From NCBI RefSeq assembly GCF_018968705.1, contig NZ_CP076668.1, positions 4,475,001-4,539,000 of the forward strand: 64,000 nucleotides of DNA, in the 5' to 3' direction. The position numbers and the translations under genes were made by a program. Shown piece after piece: positions 1 to 9,590 of the stretch (the first letter of the stretch is position 1; the number at the start of each line of letters is the position of its first letter). Source of the DNA: Pseudomonas lijiangensis. Lineage in GTDB: Bacteria > Pseudomonadota > Gammaproteobacteria > Pseudomonadales > Pseudomonadaceae. A model generated the notes under the pieces. It saw only the letters and a list, made by a program, of their open reading frames with translations, had not been told where the DNA came from and ran no database searches.

Positions 1-1
1 C

Positions 2-640
2 AAGGCTGACATGGTGCTGGACCTGCATTGCGACTTCGAATCGGTGGAGCACCTCTACACCACGCCCGAGGCCTGGCCGAAAGTCGAGCCGCTGTCGCGC
101 TATCTGGGCGCACAGGCAAGCCTGTTGGCAACCGATTCGGGCGGGCAATCGTTCGATGAGTGCTTCACGCTGGTCTGGTGGCAATTGCAACAACGCTTCG
201 GCGAGCGCTTCCCGATCCCCATGGGCAGTTTCTCGGTGACGCTGGAGCTGCGCGGCCAGGGTGATGTCAATCACGCTCTGGGCAGCCGCGACTGTCAGGC
301 GATCATCAATTACCTGATCGACTTCGGCGCCATCGAAGGTCAGGCCCCCGAGCAGCCCGAGCTGCTCTACCCGGCCACGCCACTGGCAGCGGTCGAACCG
401 GTTTTTACCCCGGTGGGCGGTCTTCTGGTGTTCTGCGCCCTGCCCGGTGAATACATCGAGGCCGGGCAACTGATCGCCGAAGTCATCGACCCGATCAGCG
501 ACGCCGTCACTTCCATTCACGCACAGAATGCCGGTCTGCTGTATGCCCGCTCATTACGACGCATGGCAACGGCAGGCATGGTCATCGCTCATGTCGCTGG
601 CACTCAGGCCTATCGCAGCGGCTATCTACTTTCTCCTTGA
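2..640 (+). CDS. aotO: AotO-like M14/AstE-AspA family protein, 3' part only
   Basis: The reading frame is open to the left edge, so the gene begins before the window and only the last 212 residues are seen. The sequence contains a metal-site-like LDLHCD motif near its start and a C-terminal half typical of the succinylglutamate desuccinylase/aspartoacylase family. In Pseudomonas a member of this family (AotO) is encoded inside the arginine/ornithine transporter operon aotJQMOP, just before the ATPase gene. The same order is seen here: the next gene begins 9 bp downstream and encodes a HisP/AotP-type ATPase. The biochemical role of AotO is not well established. The name rests on family plus position; a paralogous basic amino acid operon is possible. 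Confidence 0.75.
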   Translation, partial: KADMVLDLHCDFESVEHLYTTPEAWPKVEPLSRYLGAQASLLATDSGGQSFDECFTLVWWQLQQRFGERFPIPMGSFSVTLELRGQGDVNHALGSRDCQAIINYLIDFGAIEGQAPEQPELLYPATPLAAVEPVFTPVGGLLVFCALPGEYIEAGQLIAEVIDPISDAVTSIHAQNAGLLYARSLRRMATAGMVIAHVAGTQAYRSGYLLSP

Positions 641-649
641 GGACCTGAC

Positions 650-1414
650 ATGTACAAACTGACCATCGATGGCCTGCATAAAAGCTATGGCGACAACGAG
701 GTACTCAAAGGCGTCTCGCTCAAGGCTCAAAGCGGTGATGTGATCTGCCTGATAGGCGCCAGCGGTTCGGGCAAGAGCACCTTCCTGCGCTGCATCAACT
801 TTCTGGAGCAGCCCAACGACGGCGCCATGAGCCTGGATGGCCAGCAGATCCGCATGGTCAGCGACAAGGACGGCATGCGAGTCGCCGACGCCGACGAGCT
901 GCAACGCATCCGCACACGGCTGGCCATGGTGTTCCAGCATTTCAACCTGTGGGCGCACATGACCGTGCTGGAGAACATCACCATGGCACCGCGCCGGGTG
1001 CTGGGCGTACCCAAGGCCGAAGCCGAACAACGCGCCCGCAAGTACCTGGAAAAGGTCGGCCTGCCCGAGCGTGTCGCCGATCAGTACCCGGCCTTTCTGT
1101 CAGGCGGCCAGCAGCAGCGCGTGGCCATTGCCCGCGCCCTGGCGATGGAGCCGGAGATCATGCTGTTCGACGAGCCCACGTCTGCACTCGACCCGGAACT
1201 GGTCGGTGAAGTGCTCAAGGTCATTCAGGGTCTTGCCGAGGAAGGCCGGACCATGATTCTGGTCACCCATGAAATGGGCTTCGCCCGCAAGGTCGCCACG
1301 CAAGTGGTGTTCCTGCACAAGGGGCAGATCGAAGAATCAGGTCATCCGGACGAAGTCCTCAACAACCCCAAGAGCGAACGCCTGCAGCAGTTCCTGAGCG
1401 GGAACCTGAAGTAA
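650..1414 (+). CDS. aotP: Basic amino acid ABC transporter ATP-binding protein (AotP/HisP type)
   Basis: This 254-residue protein is the ATPase of a polar amino acid importer for arginine, ornithine, histidine or lysine. It has the Walker A sequence GASGSGKST at residues 36-44, an LSGGQQQR signature, the Walker B string LFDEP and the switch histidine in VTHEMGFA. Length and sequence fit the HisP/GlnQ subfamily. It lies 9 bp behind the aotO-like gene and would be the last gene of that operon; binding protein and permeases must lie left of the window. In P. aeruginosa argR follows aotP, but no argR is found here. Substrate is inferred from family and context. Confidence 0.88.
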   Translation: MYKLTIDGLHKSYGDNEVLKGVSLKAQSGDVICLIGASGSGKSTFLRCINFLEQPNDGAMSLDGQQIRMVSDKDGMRVADADELQRIRTRLAMVFQHFNLWAHMTVLENITMAPRRVLGVPKAEAEQRARKYLEKVGLPERVADQYPAFLSGGQQQRVAIARALAMEPEIMLFDEPTSALDPELVGEVLKVIQGLAEEGRTMILVTHEMGFARKVATQVVFLHKGQIEESGHPDEVLNNPKSERLQQFLSGNLK

Positions 1415-1460
1415 GGGGAAAAGCGCCAGAGCACACTGGCGCTGTTCCACCAGAAGACAT

Positions 1461-1673
1461 TCAGGCGACAGGAACAGGCGGAGGCTCGTCTGGTAGCGTC
1501 GGCTCACCTGGCTCAGGTGGCTGAGGAGGAAACGGTGTGTCCGGCCCCGGATCGCCCGGAATACCGCCACCCACCATATTGAATTGAGAATCAGCCATCA
1601 GTGACCAGGCGAGCAGCCCGATCTCGTTGAGCTGAGGAAGCCTTTCCTGGCCAGAGGGTTTGAAATCTGTCAT
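1461..1673 (-). CDS. Small proline-rich protein, unknown function
   Basis: A 70-residue frame starts at ATG 1673 with a GGGAG ribosome binding site 6 bp upstream, which is why I prefer it to an in-frame GTG at 1700. The N-terminal half (MTDFKPSGQERLPQLNEIGL) is ordinary. From about residue 38 the protein becomes a Gly/Pro/acidic tail rich in PP and PEP steps. It has no cysteine, signal peptide or membrane segment. It sits between the convergent aotP gene and dcd, both separated by short gaps. I do not recognise a family. The good ribosome binding site supports a real gene, but the low-complexity tail makes this less certain. Confidence 0.5.
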   Translation of the reverse strand: MTDFKPSGQERLPQLNEIGLLAWSLMADSQFNMVGGGIPGDPGPDTPFPPQPPEPGEPTLPDEPPPVPVA

Positions 1674-1787
1674 AGGGCACTCCCGATCATCTTCCCCCAC
1701 ACACGCTATGTATGAGGGGGGTCATGTCAGGAAATAGAGTGCATAAGCAGGCAGAAATTCAATTGCCCGAATGCCGCACCCCAAAAA

Positions 1788-2354
1788 TCAGGTGCGTGGC
1801 AGGGTCACGCCACGCTGGCCCTGATACTTGCCACCGCGATCCTTATAGGACACTTCACATTCCTCATCGGACTCCAGGAACAGCATTTGCGCCACGCCTT
1901 CGTTGGCGTAGATCTTGGCCGGCAGCGTGGTGGTGTTGGAGAACTCCAGGGTCACATGACCTTCCCATTCCGGCTCCAGCGGCGTGACGTTCACGATGAT
2001 GCCGCAGCGCGCATAGGTGCTCTTGCCAAGGCAGATGGTCAGGACATTGCGCGGGATGCGGAAATACTCAACGGTGCGGGCCAGCGCAAAGGAGTTGGGC
2101 GGGATGATGCACACGTCGCTCTTGATATCGACGAAGCTTTTTTCATCGAAGTTTTTCGGATCGACGGTCGCCGAATTGATATTGGTGAAGACCTTGAACT
2201 CATCTGCACAGCGTACGTCGTAACCGTAGCTGGAGACGCCGAAGGAAATCAGACGGTCGGGACCTTCGCCACGCATCTGGCGTTCGACGAAGGGCTCGAT
2301 CATGCCCTGCTCTTGCGCCATGCGGCGAATCCACTTGTCCGATTTGATGCTCAT
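1788..2354 (-). CDS. dcd: dCTP deaminase
   Basis: The 188-residue protein has the length and sequence of bacterial dCTP deaminase, which converts dCTP to dUTP and feeds dTMP synthesis through Dut and ThyA. Visible family blocks are [11 protein letters not shown] at the start, the substrate loop [10 protein letters not shown], the catalytic region [14 protein letters not shown] containing the conserved glutamate, and the C-terminal lid GGKYQGQRG. The enzyme is a cytosolic homotrimer. It is transcribed alone toward the small proline-rich gene. The identification is secure; nothing unusual is seen. Confidence 0.97.
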   Translation of the reverse strand: MSIKSDKWIRRMAQEQGMIEPFVERQMRGEGPDRLISFGVSSYGYDVRCADEFKVFTNINSATVDPKNFDEKSFVDIKSDVCIIPPNSFALARTVEYFRIPRNVLTICLGKSTYARCGIIVNVTPLEPEWEGHVTLEFSNTTTLPAKIYANEGVAQMLFLESDEECEVSYKDRGGKYQGQRGVTLPRT

Positions 2355-2669
2355 GGCGATGTCCTGAATAGCGAGGTGAAAAAGATGTCCGCATCTTACC
2401 GGGCCGAGGCGTCCTGTTCAAAGCCAACAGATCCAGAGTTTACGGCTCCCGTACCTGTACCGGTCGTGAATGGAAATAATCCTCATAAGACCATTGGCAC
2501 GTCCCGTAAAAAGGGTTAAGGTGTGGTCACTGTGTTGCTTGTGTCACTGAGAATCTCTACACGATGTTGAATTTCGATCCAACCATGTCCGAATTTTCCA
2601 GCTCTTTGCACTCAGTCTCGGCCAGGGCTTTTCCTGAGCCGCAGTTAACTTTGTACAAGGAGATATAAT
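2355..2669. other. Intergenic region with dcd promoter and long cold-shock leader
   Basis: This 315-bp gap separates dcd (leftward) from the cold-shock gene (rightward). It must hold both promoters. The gap is long enough for the extended 5' untranslated leader typical of cspA-family mRNAs, and the csp start is preceded by an AAGGAG ribosome binding site at about 2658. No coding frame with a good start was found. I could not fix a precise promoter. Confidence 0.5.
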
Positions 2670-2879
2670 ATGTCCAATCGCCAAACCGGTACCGTTAAGT
2701 GGTTCAACGATGAAAAAGGCTTCGGCTTCATCACTCCACAATCCGGTGACGACCTGTTCGTACACTTCAAAGCTATCCAATCCGACGGCTTCAAAAGCCT
2801 GAAAGAAGGCCAACAGGTTTCTTTCATCGCTACCCGCGGTCAGAAAGGCATGCAAGCTGAAGAAGTTCAAGTTATCTAA
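2670..2879 (+). CDS. CspA-family cold-shock protein
   Basis: This 69-residue protein is a single cold-shock domain that binds single-stranded nucleic acid and acts as an RNA chaperone. Both RNA-binding motifs are intact: KGFGFI (RNP1) and DLFVHF (RNP2). The start [14 protein letters not shown] is typical of Pseudomonas CapA/CapB-type proteins. It is a single-gene unit with a strong ribosome binding site and a clear terminator right after the stop codon. Several paralogs exist in each Pseudomonas genome, so I give no specific symbol. It may be cold-induced or constitutive. Confidence 0.95.
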   Translation: MSNRQTGTVKWFNDEKGFGFITPQSGDDLFVHFKAIQSDGFKSLKEGQQVSFIATRGQKGMQAEEVQVI

Positions 2880-2896
2880 CTTGTACTGATTCGCTT

Positions 2897-2927
2897 AAAA
2901 ACCCCGCCCTCAAAAGCGGGGTTTTTT
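2897..2927 (+). terminator. Rho-independent terminator of the cold-shock gene
   Basis: A 10-bp perfect GC-rich stem (AAAACCCCGC / GCGGGGTTTT) with a loop of about 9 bases is followed by a T run, starting 18 bp after the csp stop codon. Confidence 0.93.
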
Positions 2928-2945
2928 GTGCGCGCGTGGTTTGTG

Positions 2946-3022
2946 GCTACAAGCTACAAGCTACAAGCTACAAGCTACAAGCTACAAGCTACAAGCTACA
3001 AGCTACAAGCTACAAGCTACAA
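2946..3022. repeat. 7-bp tandem repeat, 11 perfect copies of GCTACAA
   Basis: Eleven uninterrupted copies of GCTACAA fill 77 bp. They are followed to about 3053 by degenerate 7-mers of the kind GCTTGAA/GCTTGCA/GCTCAAA. The array sits between the csp terminator and the 3' end of apbC, so it is outside coding sequence. Perfect identity of the copies suggests recent slippage, and copy number is likely to vary between strains. Confidence 0.97.
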
Positions 3023-3068
3023 GCTTTTGACTTGAAGCTTGCAGCTCAAAGCTTACCGCTGCCCCGGC

Positions 3069-4163
3069 TCAATCATCGCTGACCGAAATGGTCGGCATCG
3101 CCGGGCTTGCAGCTTCCTGCAACACGATCCGGGCGCCCACATGCCGCGCCAGTTCCTGATACACCATCGCAATCTGGCTTTCCGGTTCGGCAATCGCCGT
3201 CGGTTTGCCGCCATCGGCCTGTTCGCGGATCAGCATCGACAATGGCAGAGAGGCCAGCAGTTCGACGTCATATTGCGAAGCCAGCTTTTCACCGCCCCCC
3301 TCACCGAACAGATGCTCGGCATGTCCGCAGTTCGAGCAGATATGCACCGCCATGTTTTCCACGACGCCCAATACCGGAATATTGACCTTGCGGAACATCT
3401 CGACGCCTTTCTTCGCATCCAGCAAAGCCAGGTCCTGAGGTGTGGTGACAATCACGGAGCCGGCAACCGGCACTTTCTGCGCCAGGGTCAGCTGGATGTC
3501 GCCAGTGCCGGGCGGCATGTCGATGACCAGATAATCCAGATCATTCCAGGCCGTCTGGGTGACCAGTTGCAGCAAGGCACCGGACACCATCGGGCCGCGC
3601 CAGACCATCGGCGTGTTGTCATCGGTCAGGAAAGCCATGGACATGACTTCGACACCATGGGCCTCGATAGGCACGAACCATTTCTGGTCCTTGATGCGCG
3701 GCCGGGTGCCTTCGGGAATACCGAACATCACGCCCTGGCTCGGGCCATAGATATCCGCATCCAGAATGCCGACTCGCGCCCCTTCGCGGGACAGGGCCAG
3801 CGCCAGGTTGGCAGCGGTGGTGGATTTTCCGACCCCGCCCTTGCCCGAAGCCACGGCAACGATGTTCTTCACATTGGCCAGCCCAGGAACCTGCGACTGA
3901 GCCTTGTGAGGATGGATGACCGTACGGATATCGACCTTGGCCGAAGCGACGCCATCGAGACCTTCGATTGCCGTCTGCAGCACCTGAGCCCACCCCTTGC
4001 GGAACAGTTCGGCGGCATAACCCAGCTCAAGCTGCACGCTGACTTGTGCGTCCTGAATATCAATGGATCGAACGCAACCGGCACTGACCGGGTCCTGGTT
4101 CATGTAAGGGTCGGTGTACTGGCGAAGAATCGTCTCCACCGCTGCGCGATTGACTGCGCTCAT
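3069..4163 (-). CDS. apbC: Iron-sulphur cluster carrier ApbC/Mrp
   Basis: The 364-residue protein is an Mrp/NBP35-family P-loop ATPase that carries and delivers Fe-S clusters in the cytosol. It has an N-terminal MIP18-like domain (about residues 1-85), then the deviant Walker A motif GKGGVGKSTT near residue 107, the switch DADIYGPS, and a CSNC (CxxC) motif near residue 279 that binds the bridging cluster. It is transcribed divergently from metG, which is the normal arrangement in Pseudomonas and enterobacteria. Start, length and motifs all agree with the family. Confidence 0.96.
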   Translation of the reverse strand: MSAVNRAAVETILRQYTDPYMNQDPVSAGCVRSIDIQDAQVSVQLELGYAAELFRKGWAQVLQTAIEGLDGVASAKVDIRTVIHPHKAQSQVPGLANVKNIVAVASGKGGVGKSTTAANLALALSREGARVGILDADIYGPSQGVMFGIPEGTRPRIKDQKWFVPIEAHGVEVMSMAFLTDDNTPMVWRGPMVSGALLQLVTQTAWNDLDYLVIDMPPGTGDIQLTLAQKVPVAGSVIVTTPQDLALLDAKKGVEMFRKVNIPVLGVVENMAVHICSNCGHAEHLFGEGGGEKLASQYDVELLASLPLSMLIREQADGGKPTAIAEPESQIAMVYQELARHVGARIVLQEAASPAMPTISVSDD

Positions 4164-4323
4164 GGGCTTACTCCGAAAAGAGACTGACTAAAACAGGCGG
4201 CTATCCTACCCGTTATGTGGAAGGCCGACATGGTTTCACTGCGAGGGCCCGTTGCAAGGTGAAAAAAATCGCTCAGCCCTTTATAGTGGCCGACCTCCGT
4301 TCCAGTACAAGTAGCCGAGCCCC

Positions 4324-6366
4324 ATGTCCGAGCCACGCAAGATTCTCGTTACCAGCGCCCTGCCCTATGCCAATGGTTCCATTCACCTTGGCCACATGCT
4401 CGAGTACATCCAGACCGACATGTGGGTGCGTTTCCAGAAGCATCGCGGCAACCAGTGCACTTACGTCTGCGCTGACGACGCCCATGGCTCGGCCATCATG
4501 CTGCGCGCAGAAAAGGAAGGCATCACACCGGAACAACTGATCGACAACGTCAAGGCCGAACACAGCGCCGACTTTGCCGACTTCCTGGTGGACTTCGACA
4601 ACTTCCACTCGACGCACGCCGAAGAAAACCGTGAGCTGTCGAGCATGATCTACACCCGCCTGCGAGATGCCGGGCACATTGCCACGCGCTCGATCACTCA
4701 GTATTTCGACCCGGAAAAGAAAATGTTCCTGGCCGACCGCTTTATCAAGGGCACCTGTCCGAAATGCGGTACCGAGGATCAGTACGGCGACAACTGCGAA
4801 AAATGCGGTGCAACCTACGCGCCGACCGACCTGAAAGACCCGAAATCGGCGATTTCCGGCGCAACGCCTGTGCTGAAGGATTCCAAGCACTTCTTCTTCG
4901 ACCTGCCAGCCTTCGAGGACATGCTCAAGAGCTGGACCCGCAGCGGCACCCTGCAGGACGCCGTCGCCAACAAGATCGCCGAATGGCTCGACAGCGGCCT
5001 GCAACAGTGGGACATCTCCCGTGACGCGCCGTATTTCGGTTTCGAGATCCCTGACGAGCCGGGCAAATACTTCTATGTCTGGCTGGATGCGCCTATCGGC
5101 TACATCGCCAGCTTCAAGAACCTGTGCGCACGTCGCCCGGAACTGGACTTCGATGCCTACTGGGCCAAGGACTCCACCACCGAGCTGTACCACTTCATCG
5201 GCAAAGACATCGTCAACTTCCACGCCCTGTTCTGGCCAGCCATGCTCGAAGGCGCCGGCCTGCGCAAGCCGACCGGTATCAATGTCCACGGCTACCTGAC
5301 CGTGAACGGGCAGAAGATGTCCAAGTCGCGTGGCACCTTCATCAAGGCGCGCACCTACCTTGAACACCTGTCGCCCGAGTACCTGCGTTACTACTACGCG
5401 GCGAAGCTGGGCCGTGGCGTCGATGACCTGGACCTGAACCTCGAAGACTTCGTGCAGAAGGTCAACTCCGACCTGATCGGCAAGGTGGTGAATATCGCCA
5501 GCCGTTGCGCAGGCTTCATTCACAAGGGCAACGGCGGCGTTCTGGTCGAGACCAATGCCGCACCGGAACTGACCGACGCGTTCCTGGCGGCTGCGCCGGG
5601 CATCGCCGAAGCCTACGAGGCTCGCGACTTCGCCCGCGCCATGCGTGAAACCATGGCCCTGGCCGACCGTGCCAACGCCTACATCGCCGACAAGGCTCCG
5701 TGGTCCCTGGCCAAACAGGAAGGCAAGCAGGATGAAGTCCAGGCCGTATGCGCCCTGGGTATCAACCTATTCCGCCAACTGGTGATTCTGCTCAAGCCGG
5801 TTCTGCCTCTGCTGGCAGCCGACGCCGAGAAATTCCTCAACGTCGCACCGCTGACCTGGGACGATCACAAGACGCTGCTGGCCAACCACCAGCTCAATCC
5901 GTTCTCGGCCCTGATGACCCGTATCGACCCGGCCAAGGTGGAAGCCATGACTGCAGCCTCCAAGGAAGACCTGGCCGCCAGCTCTACCGATGCTGCACCA
6001 ACAGGCAACGGTGAACTGACCAAGGATCCGCTGTCGGCGGAAATCGATTTCGATACCTTCGCCGCGGTCGACCTGCGGGTTGCACTGATCCTCAAGGCCG
6101 AGCACGTGGAAGGCGCCGACAAGCTGCTGCGTCTGACTCTGGATATCGGCGACGAACAGCGCAACGTGTTCTCGGGCATCAAGAGCGCTTACCCGGACCC
6201 GAGCAAACTGGAAGGTCGCCTGACCATGATGATCGCCAACCTCAAGCCACGGAAAATGCGTTTCGGCATTTCCGAAGGCATGGTGATGGCGGCAGGCCCT
6301 GGTGGCGAAGAAATCTACCTGCTGAGCCCCGACAGCGGCGCCAAGCCAGGCCAGCGCATCAAGTGA
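4324..6366 (+). CDS. metG: Methionyl-tRNA synthetase
   Basis: The 680-residue protein charges tRNA-Met with methionine. It shows the class I HLGH signature at residues 21-24, a zinc-binding knuckle with CPKC and CEKC near residues 145-161, and the KMSKS loop near residue 337. The last 110 residues or so form the Arc1p/Trbp111-like tRNA-binding domain that makes the dimer, as in E. coli MetG. The gene stands alone, divergent from apbC, and ends in a strong hairpin. No anomaly is seen. Confidence 0.98.
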   Translation: MSEPRKILVTSALPYANGSIHLGHMLEYIQTDMWVRFQKHRGNQCTYVCADDAHGSAIMLRAEKEGITPEQLIDNVKAEHSADFADFLVDFDNFHSTHAEENRELSSMIYTRLRDAGHIATRSITQYFDPEKKMFLADRFIKGTCPKCGTEDQYGDNCEKCGATYAPTDLKDPKSAISGATPVLKDSKHFFFDLPAFEDMLKSWTRSGTLQDAVANKIAEWLDSGLQQWDISRDAPYFGFEIPDEPGKYFYVWLDAPIGYIASFKNLCARRPELDFDAYWAKDSTTELYHFIGKDIVNFHALFWPAMLEGAGLRKPTGINVHGYLTVNGQKMSKSRGTFIKARTYLEHLSPEYLRYYYAAKLGRGVDDLDLNLEDFVQKVNSDLIGKVVNIASRCAGFIHKGNGGVLVETNAAPELTDAFLAAAPGIAEAYEARDFARAMRETMALADRANAYIADKAPWSLAKQEGKQDEVQAVCALGINLFRQLVILLKPVLPLLAADAEKFLNVAPLTWDDHKTLLANHQLNPFSALMTRIDPAKVEAMTAASKEDLAASSTDAAPTGNGELTKDPLSAEIDFDTFAAVDLRVALILKAEHVEGADKLLRLTLDIGDEQRNVFSGIKSAYPDPSKLEGRLTMMIANLKPRKMRFGISEGMVMAAGPGGEEIYLLSPDSGAKPGQRIK

Positions 6367-6374
6367 TGTGAACC

Positions 6375-6413
6375 AAGGCCCGATAGCCACATGCGTGCGG
6401 CTATCGGGCCTTT
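6375..6413 (+). terminator. Terminator after metG
   Basis: A long inverted repeat (AAGGCCCGATAGCC with its complement GGCTATCGGGCCTT) is followed by TTTG, 8 bp after the metG stop. The T run is short but the stem is strong. Confidence 0.85.
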
Positions 6414-6489
6414 GTATGTCCGCCACCTTCTTGCCGGATAATGTCTACTTTTAAAAGGCTCATCAGCCTGTTCGCCACCCGGCAAGATC

Positions 6490-7068
6490 ATGACCGATTT
6501 CATCTACACACTCCTGAGCGCTGCCCTGATCAACAACTTCGTGTTGCAGCAACCGCTGGGCGCCGATTCCCTGAGGGGAGCGCACACGCTGCCACGGCAT
6601 CGCCTGCATGCACTGGGTATCGCTACCTGCTGCTTGATGCTGGCGAGCAGCTTTGTCAGTTATCTGATCCTGCATTACGCATTGAAGCCTTTGAACCTGG
6701 GTTACCTGAGGCTGTTCGTGATTCTGCCGGTGATTGTGTCCTTACTGAATCCCGGCCTGACGGTGCTCAAGAGGCTGTTTCCACGGCTGGACTTCGACGG
6801 CTTGCGGCCTCTGCTGCTGGCTAATGCGGGCCTGGCTGGCGTTGTGCTGCTCGGTATCGAACCTGATCAGGGCCTTGGGCATCTGCTGGCACTGGCTCTG
6901 GGTGCCGGTCTGGGTTTCTGGCTGGTATTGAGCCTGCTGGATGATCTTGGACAACGGATACGCTCGGCCGATATTCCACAACCGTTTCGCGGGCTGCCGA
7001 TCCAGTTGATCAGCGTGGGCCTCATGGGACTCGCCTTTATGGGCTTCAACGGGCTGGTCAAGGCATGA
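6490..7068 (+). CDS. rnfA: RnfA-like membrane subunit lacking both cluster cysteines
   Basis: The 192-residue hydrophobic protein resembles RnfA/RsxA across its length, with [19 protein letters not shown] at the start, DIPQPFRG near residue 162 and [15 protein letters not shown] at the end. RnfA normally pairs with RnfE in the membrane and each gives two cysteines to a [2Fe-2S] centre. Here the LGLCPFMG motif reads LGADSLRG, with Asp at residue 26. The second site, normally TTNC, reads LANA, with Ala at residue 113. Both ligands are therefore missing. It is the first gene of rnfABDGE and overlaps rnfB by 4 bp. Confidence 0.88.
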   Translation: MTDFIYTLLSAALINNFVLQQPLGADSLRGAHTLPRHRLHALGIATCCLMLASSFVSYLILHYALKPLNLGYLRLFVILPVIVSLLNPGLTVLKRLFPRLDFDGLRPLLLANAGLAGVVLLGIEPDQGLGHLLALALGAGLGFWLVLSLLDDLGQRIRSADIPQPFRGLPIQLISVGLMGLAFMGFNGLVKA

Positions 7069-8072
7069 ACCTGATACAACGCATCGACGCCCTGCTGCCA
7101 CAGACCCAATGCGGCAAATGTGGCCATCCCGGTTGCAAGCCTTACGCCGAAGGCATTGCCAGTGGCGAGGCCATCAACAAGTGCCCGCCCGGCGGCGAGG
7201 AAACCATTGCGCAACTCTCGCAGTTGCTGCGGATCCCCGCTTTGCCGCTGGATACCGAACGCGGCTCGGCACCTGCGCAGGTCGCGTTCATTCGTGAGGC
7301 GGAATGCATCGGCTGCACCAAGTGCATCCAGGCCTGTCCGGTGGATGCCATTGTCGGCGCCGCGAAACAGATGCATACAGTCATCATCGACGAATGCACG
7401 GGCTGCGACCTGTGCGTAGCGCCCTGCCCGGTGGACTGTATCGAGATGCATCCATTGCCCCTGGCAAGCGTTACGCCCATTGTCGGCGGCCTTGCGTCGG
7501 GCACCGAGCAACTTGAGGCCCGCGCCCAGAAGCGCAACCATGCCCGCTATCGCTTCGAGGCGCGCAATGCAAGGTTGCATCGCGAACAGGAGCAGCGCCT
7601 GGCAGAGCGTCAGGCTCGGGCGCAAAAGCCGTTACCGGTCAGCACCCCGGTCATCGAGCGCAGCCGCGCCGACAAGCCCGCCGTGGAAGACGAAGCGCTG
7701 AAAAAAGCCCGCATCACCCTGGCCATGAGCCGTGCGCAACTGAACAAATCCCTCAAGGCTTTCGGCCATCCGCCAATCGCAGAGCAGGCTGCACGGCTGG
7801 TGGAGCTGCAACGGGAGTTCGAGGACGCCGAACAGGCGCTGGAAAAACTGCTTGCTGCAGCAGCCGGGCAACCTCGGCAGCCCGTGGCCAAGGTCGACAA
7901 CAGCGGGGTAAAACGCGCCAAGATCCAGCTGGCCATGGCTCGCTCCGCGCTAAAGAAAGCCGAAGCGGCAGACGCGCCCCCAGAACAGCTCGCAGCCCTC
8001 GGCGCAGAACTGCAAAACGCTGAAATGGCATTGAGCGCAGCCGAAGCGGCACTGGCCGATGCAAACGCCTGA
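7065..8072 (+). CDS. rnfB: RnfB-like ferredoxin without membrane anchor, with RnfC-like tail
   Basis: The 335-residue protein keeps the RnfB Fe-S modules. [10 protein letters not shown]...C motif lies near residues 16-41, and two [4Fe-4S] ferredoxin motifs ([12 protein letters not shown] and [12 protein letters not shown]) lie near residues 84-130. The N-terminal membrane helix of E. coli RsxB is absent: translation starts right at the [15 protein letters not shown] region. After about residue 140 comes a charged Ala-rich tail. It includes [20 protein letters not shown], close to the segment that follows the ferredoxin domain in RsxC, and two related repeats around [13 protein letters not shown] and [13 protein letters not shown]. 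No rnfC gene follows. It overlaps rnfD by 14 bp. Confidence 0.85.
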   Translation: MNLIQRIDALLPQTQCGKCGHPGCKPYAEGIASGEAINKCPPGGEETIAQLSQLLRIPALPLDTERGSAPAQVAFIREAECIGCTKCIQACPVDAIVGAAKQMHTVIIDECTGCDLCVAPCPVDCIEMHPLPLASVTPIVGGLASGTEQLEARAQKRNHARYRFEARNARLHREQEQRLAERQARAQKPLPVSTPVIERSRADKPAVEDEALKKARITLAMSRAQLNKSLKAFGHPPIAEQAARLVELQREFEDAEQALEKLLAAAAGQPRQPVAKVDNSGVKRAKIQLAMARSALKKAEAADAPPEQLAALGAELQNAEMALSAAEAALADANA

Positions 8073-9039
8073 GCACCTGCAAAAAACCATGGGCACAGTT
8101 CTGTTGGCCGTGGTGCCCGGCGCGCTGACGCTTCTGTGGTTATATGGCTGGGGAGTATTGATCACCTGGCTGCTGGCCGCCAGCACGGCGCTGCTCGTAG
8201 AGTTCGCCTGCCTTCGATTACGCGGGCAATCTGCGCGGCCAGGTTTGATGGACGGCAGCGCACTGGTCAGCGCCACCCTGCTCGCCCTCGCCTTGCCACC
8301 TTACTCGCCCTGGTGGCTGACAGTCCTGGCCAGCGGCTTCGCAATGGTTTTTGGCAAGCACCTGTATGGCGGCGTCGGCAAGAACCCGTTCAACCCGGCC
8401 ATGCTCGGTTATGCCTTTGTGCTGGTGTGCTTTACGCCGCAGATGAACCACTGGCCTGCCAGTCATGGCCTGAACCTGCTGGGCGGCCTGCAACAGATCT
8501 TCGGTTTCAGCACAGCTCCGCAACCGGATGCATGGTCCCAGGCCACGGCTCTGGATGTGCTGCGCATCAACACCCACCTGACCATCGACGAGCTGTTCGC
8601 CACTCACCCCGCGTTTGGAAGCATGGGCGGTCGCGGCATTGAGTGGGTGAACCTTGCCTTTTTTGCAGGCGGTGCGTTACTGCTGCAAAAGCGGATAATC
8701 AGGTGGCATGCACCGCTGGGGATGCTCGCCAGCCTGTTCGTGATCAGCCTCTTGTGCTGGAACGGCTCGGGGTCGGACTCCAATGGCTCCCCCATCTTTC
8801 ACATGCTGACCGGCGCCACGATGCTGGGTGCCTTCTTCATCGCCACCGAGCCGATATCCGGCCCCTCCAGCCCAAGAGCACGCCTGCTGTTCGGGGTCGG
8901 CATCGGGTTGATGACTTACGTGATACGCACCTGGGGCGGCTATCCGGATGGTGTGGCTTTCGCGGTGCTGCTGATGAATCTGGCTGTACCGGCACTGGAA
9001 CGACTGGCCAGGCGCTCATCAACGGAAGCGACATCATGA
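8059..9039 (+). CDS. rnfD: RnfD-like membrane flavoprotein subunit
   Basis: The 326-residue polytopic protein matches RnfD/RsxD. It has the [13 protein letters not shown] block and the flavinylation motif [20 protein letters not shown] near residue 255, where ApbE would attach FMN to threonine. In the Rnf complex RnfD carries covalent FMN in the membrane core. Unlike RnfA, its cofactor site is intact. The gene starts inside the end of rnfB and its TGA overlaps the ATG of rnfG, so translational coupling is likely. Confidence 0.9.
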   Translation: MQTPEHLQKTMGTVLLAVVPGALTLLWLYGWGVLITWLLAASTALLVEFACLRLRGQSARPGLMDGSALVSATLLALALPPYSPWWLTVLASGFAMVFGKHLYGGVGKNPFNPAMLGYAFVLVCFTPQMNHWPASHGLNLLGGLQQIFGFSTAPQPDAWSQATALDVLRINTHLTIDELFATHPAFGSMGGRGIEWVNLAFFAGGALLLQKRIIRWHAPLGMLASLFVISLLCWNGSGSDSNGSPIFHMLTGATMLGAFFIATEPISGPSSPRARLLFGVGIGLMTYVIRTWGGYPDGVAFAVLLMNLAVPALERLARRSSTEATS

Positions 9040-9590
9040 AGCTCCTTGGTATGGTCGTTATTGTCGCCATCACCGGGCTGGGGCTCGGTGTCAGCATCGC
9101 GCTTCAGCAGGCTGCAGAACCGCGCATTCAGACGGCACGGGAAGAAGTCCGCGACCAGGAGTGGTCGAGTGTTCTGCCGGTCGGCAGCTACGACAATCAG
9201 CCATTGCGTCATCCCTTGGCGTTGCCCGTTGGCGACTCCTCGGTGCACGCTGCCTTTCTCGCCAGCCGAGAGGGCAAGCCTTGCGCTGTGATCTTTCATA
9301 GCCAGGACCAAGGTTATGCCGGCCCCGTGGAGTTGCTGGTGGGCGTATCGGTTGAGGGCAGGTTGCTGGGGAGCAAAGTGCTTGAACAGCATGAGACACC
9401 AGGCATGGGGGCCCGCATCGTGACCGAGCCTCAGTGGTTGCAGGGGCTCTCGGGCAAATCGCTGAACGACGGGACCTTCGACCAGATCGCCGGAGCAACC
9501 ATCACGTCCAGAGCGGTTGTCGGAGCCATCCAGAACACCTTGCGCTACTTCGACGAGCACAAGGCCGTGCTTGTGGGGACGCAACCATGA
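9036..9590 (+). CDS. rnfG: RnfG-like periplasmic FMN subunit
   Basis: The 184-residue protein has one N-terminal membrane anchor ([20 protein letters not shown]) and a periplasmic FMN-binding domain. The motif FDQIAGATITSRAVV near residues 146-160 keeps the GAT core to which ApbE attaches FMN, although the usual Ser/Thr before GAT is Ala. The start ATG overlaps the rnfD stop codon as ATGA. The conserved flavin site suggests that the complex still moves electrons. Confidence 0.88.
   Translation: MKLLGMVVIVAITGLGLGVSIALQQAAEPRIQTAREEVRDQEWSSVLPVGSYDNQPLRHPLALPVGDSSVHAAFLASREGKPCAVIFHSQDQGYAGPVELLVGVSVEGRLLGSKVLEQHETPGMGARIVTEPQWLQGLSGKSLNDGTFDQIAGATITSRAVVGAIQNTLRYFDEHKAVLVGTQP

Noticed and set aside
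2946..3053. CRISPR array
   Set aside because: The units are directly adjacent 7-mers without unique spacers, and no cas gene is near.
4273..5523. Long open frame antisense to metG (416 codons)
   Set aside because: It is a shadow of the high-GC metG codon pattern and has no family resemblance; similar shadows lie opposite argG, the molybdopterin enzyme gene and apbC.
8059..8072. A frameshifted or decayed rnfC between rnfB and rnfD
   Set aside because: rnfB and rnfD overlap by 14 bp, so there is no space for a remnant; no RnfC domain other than the tail-like segment in RnfB was seen.
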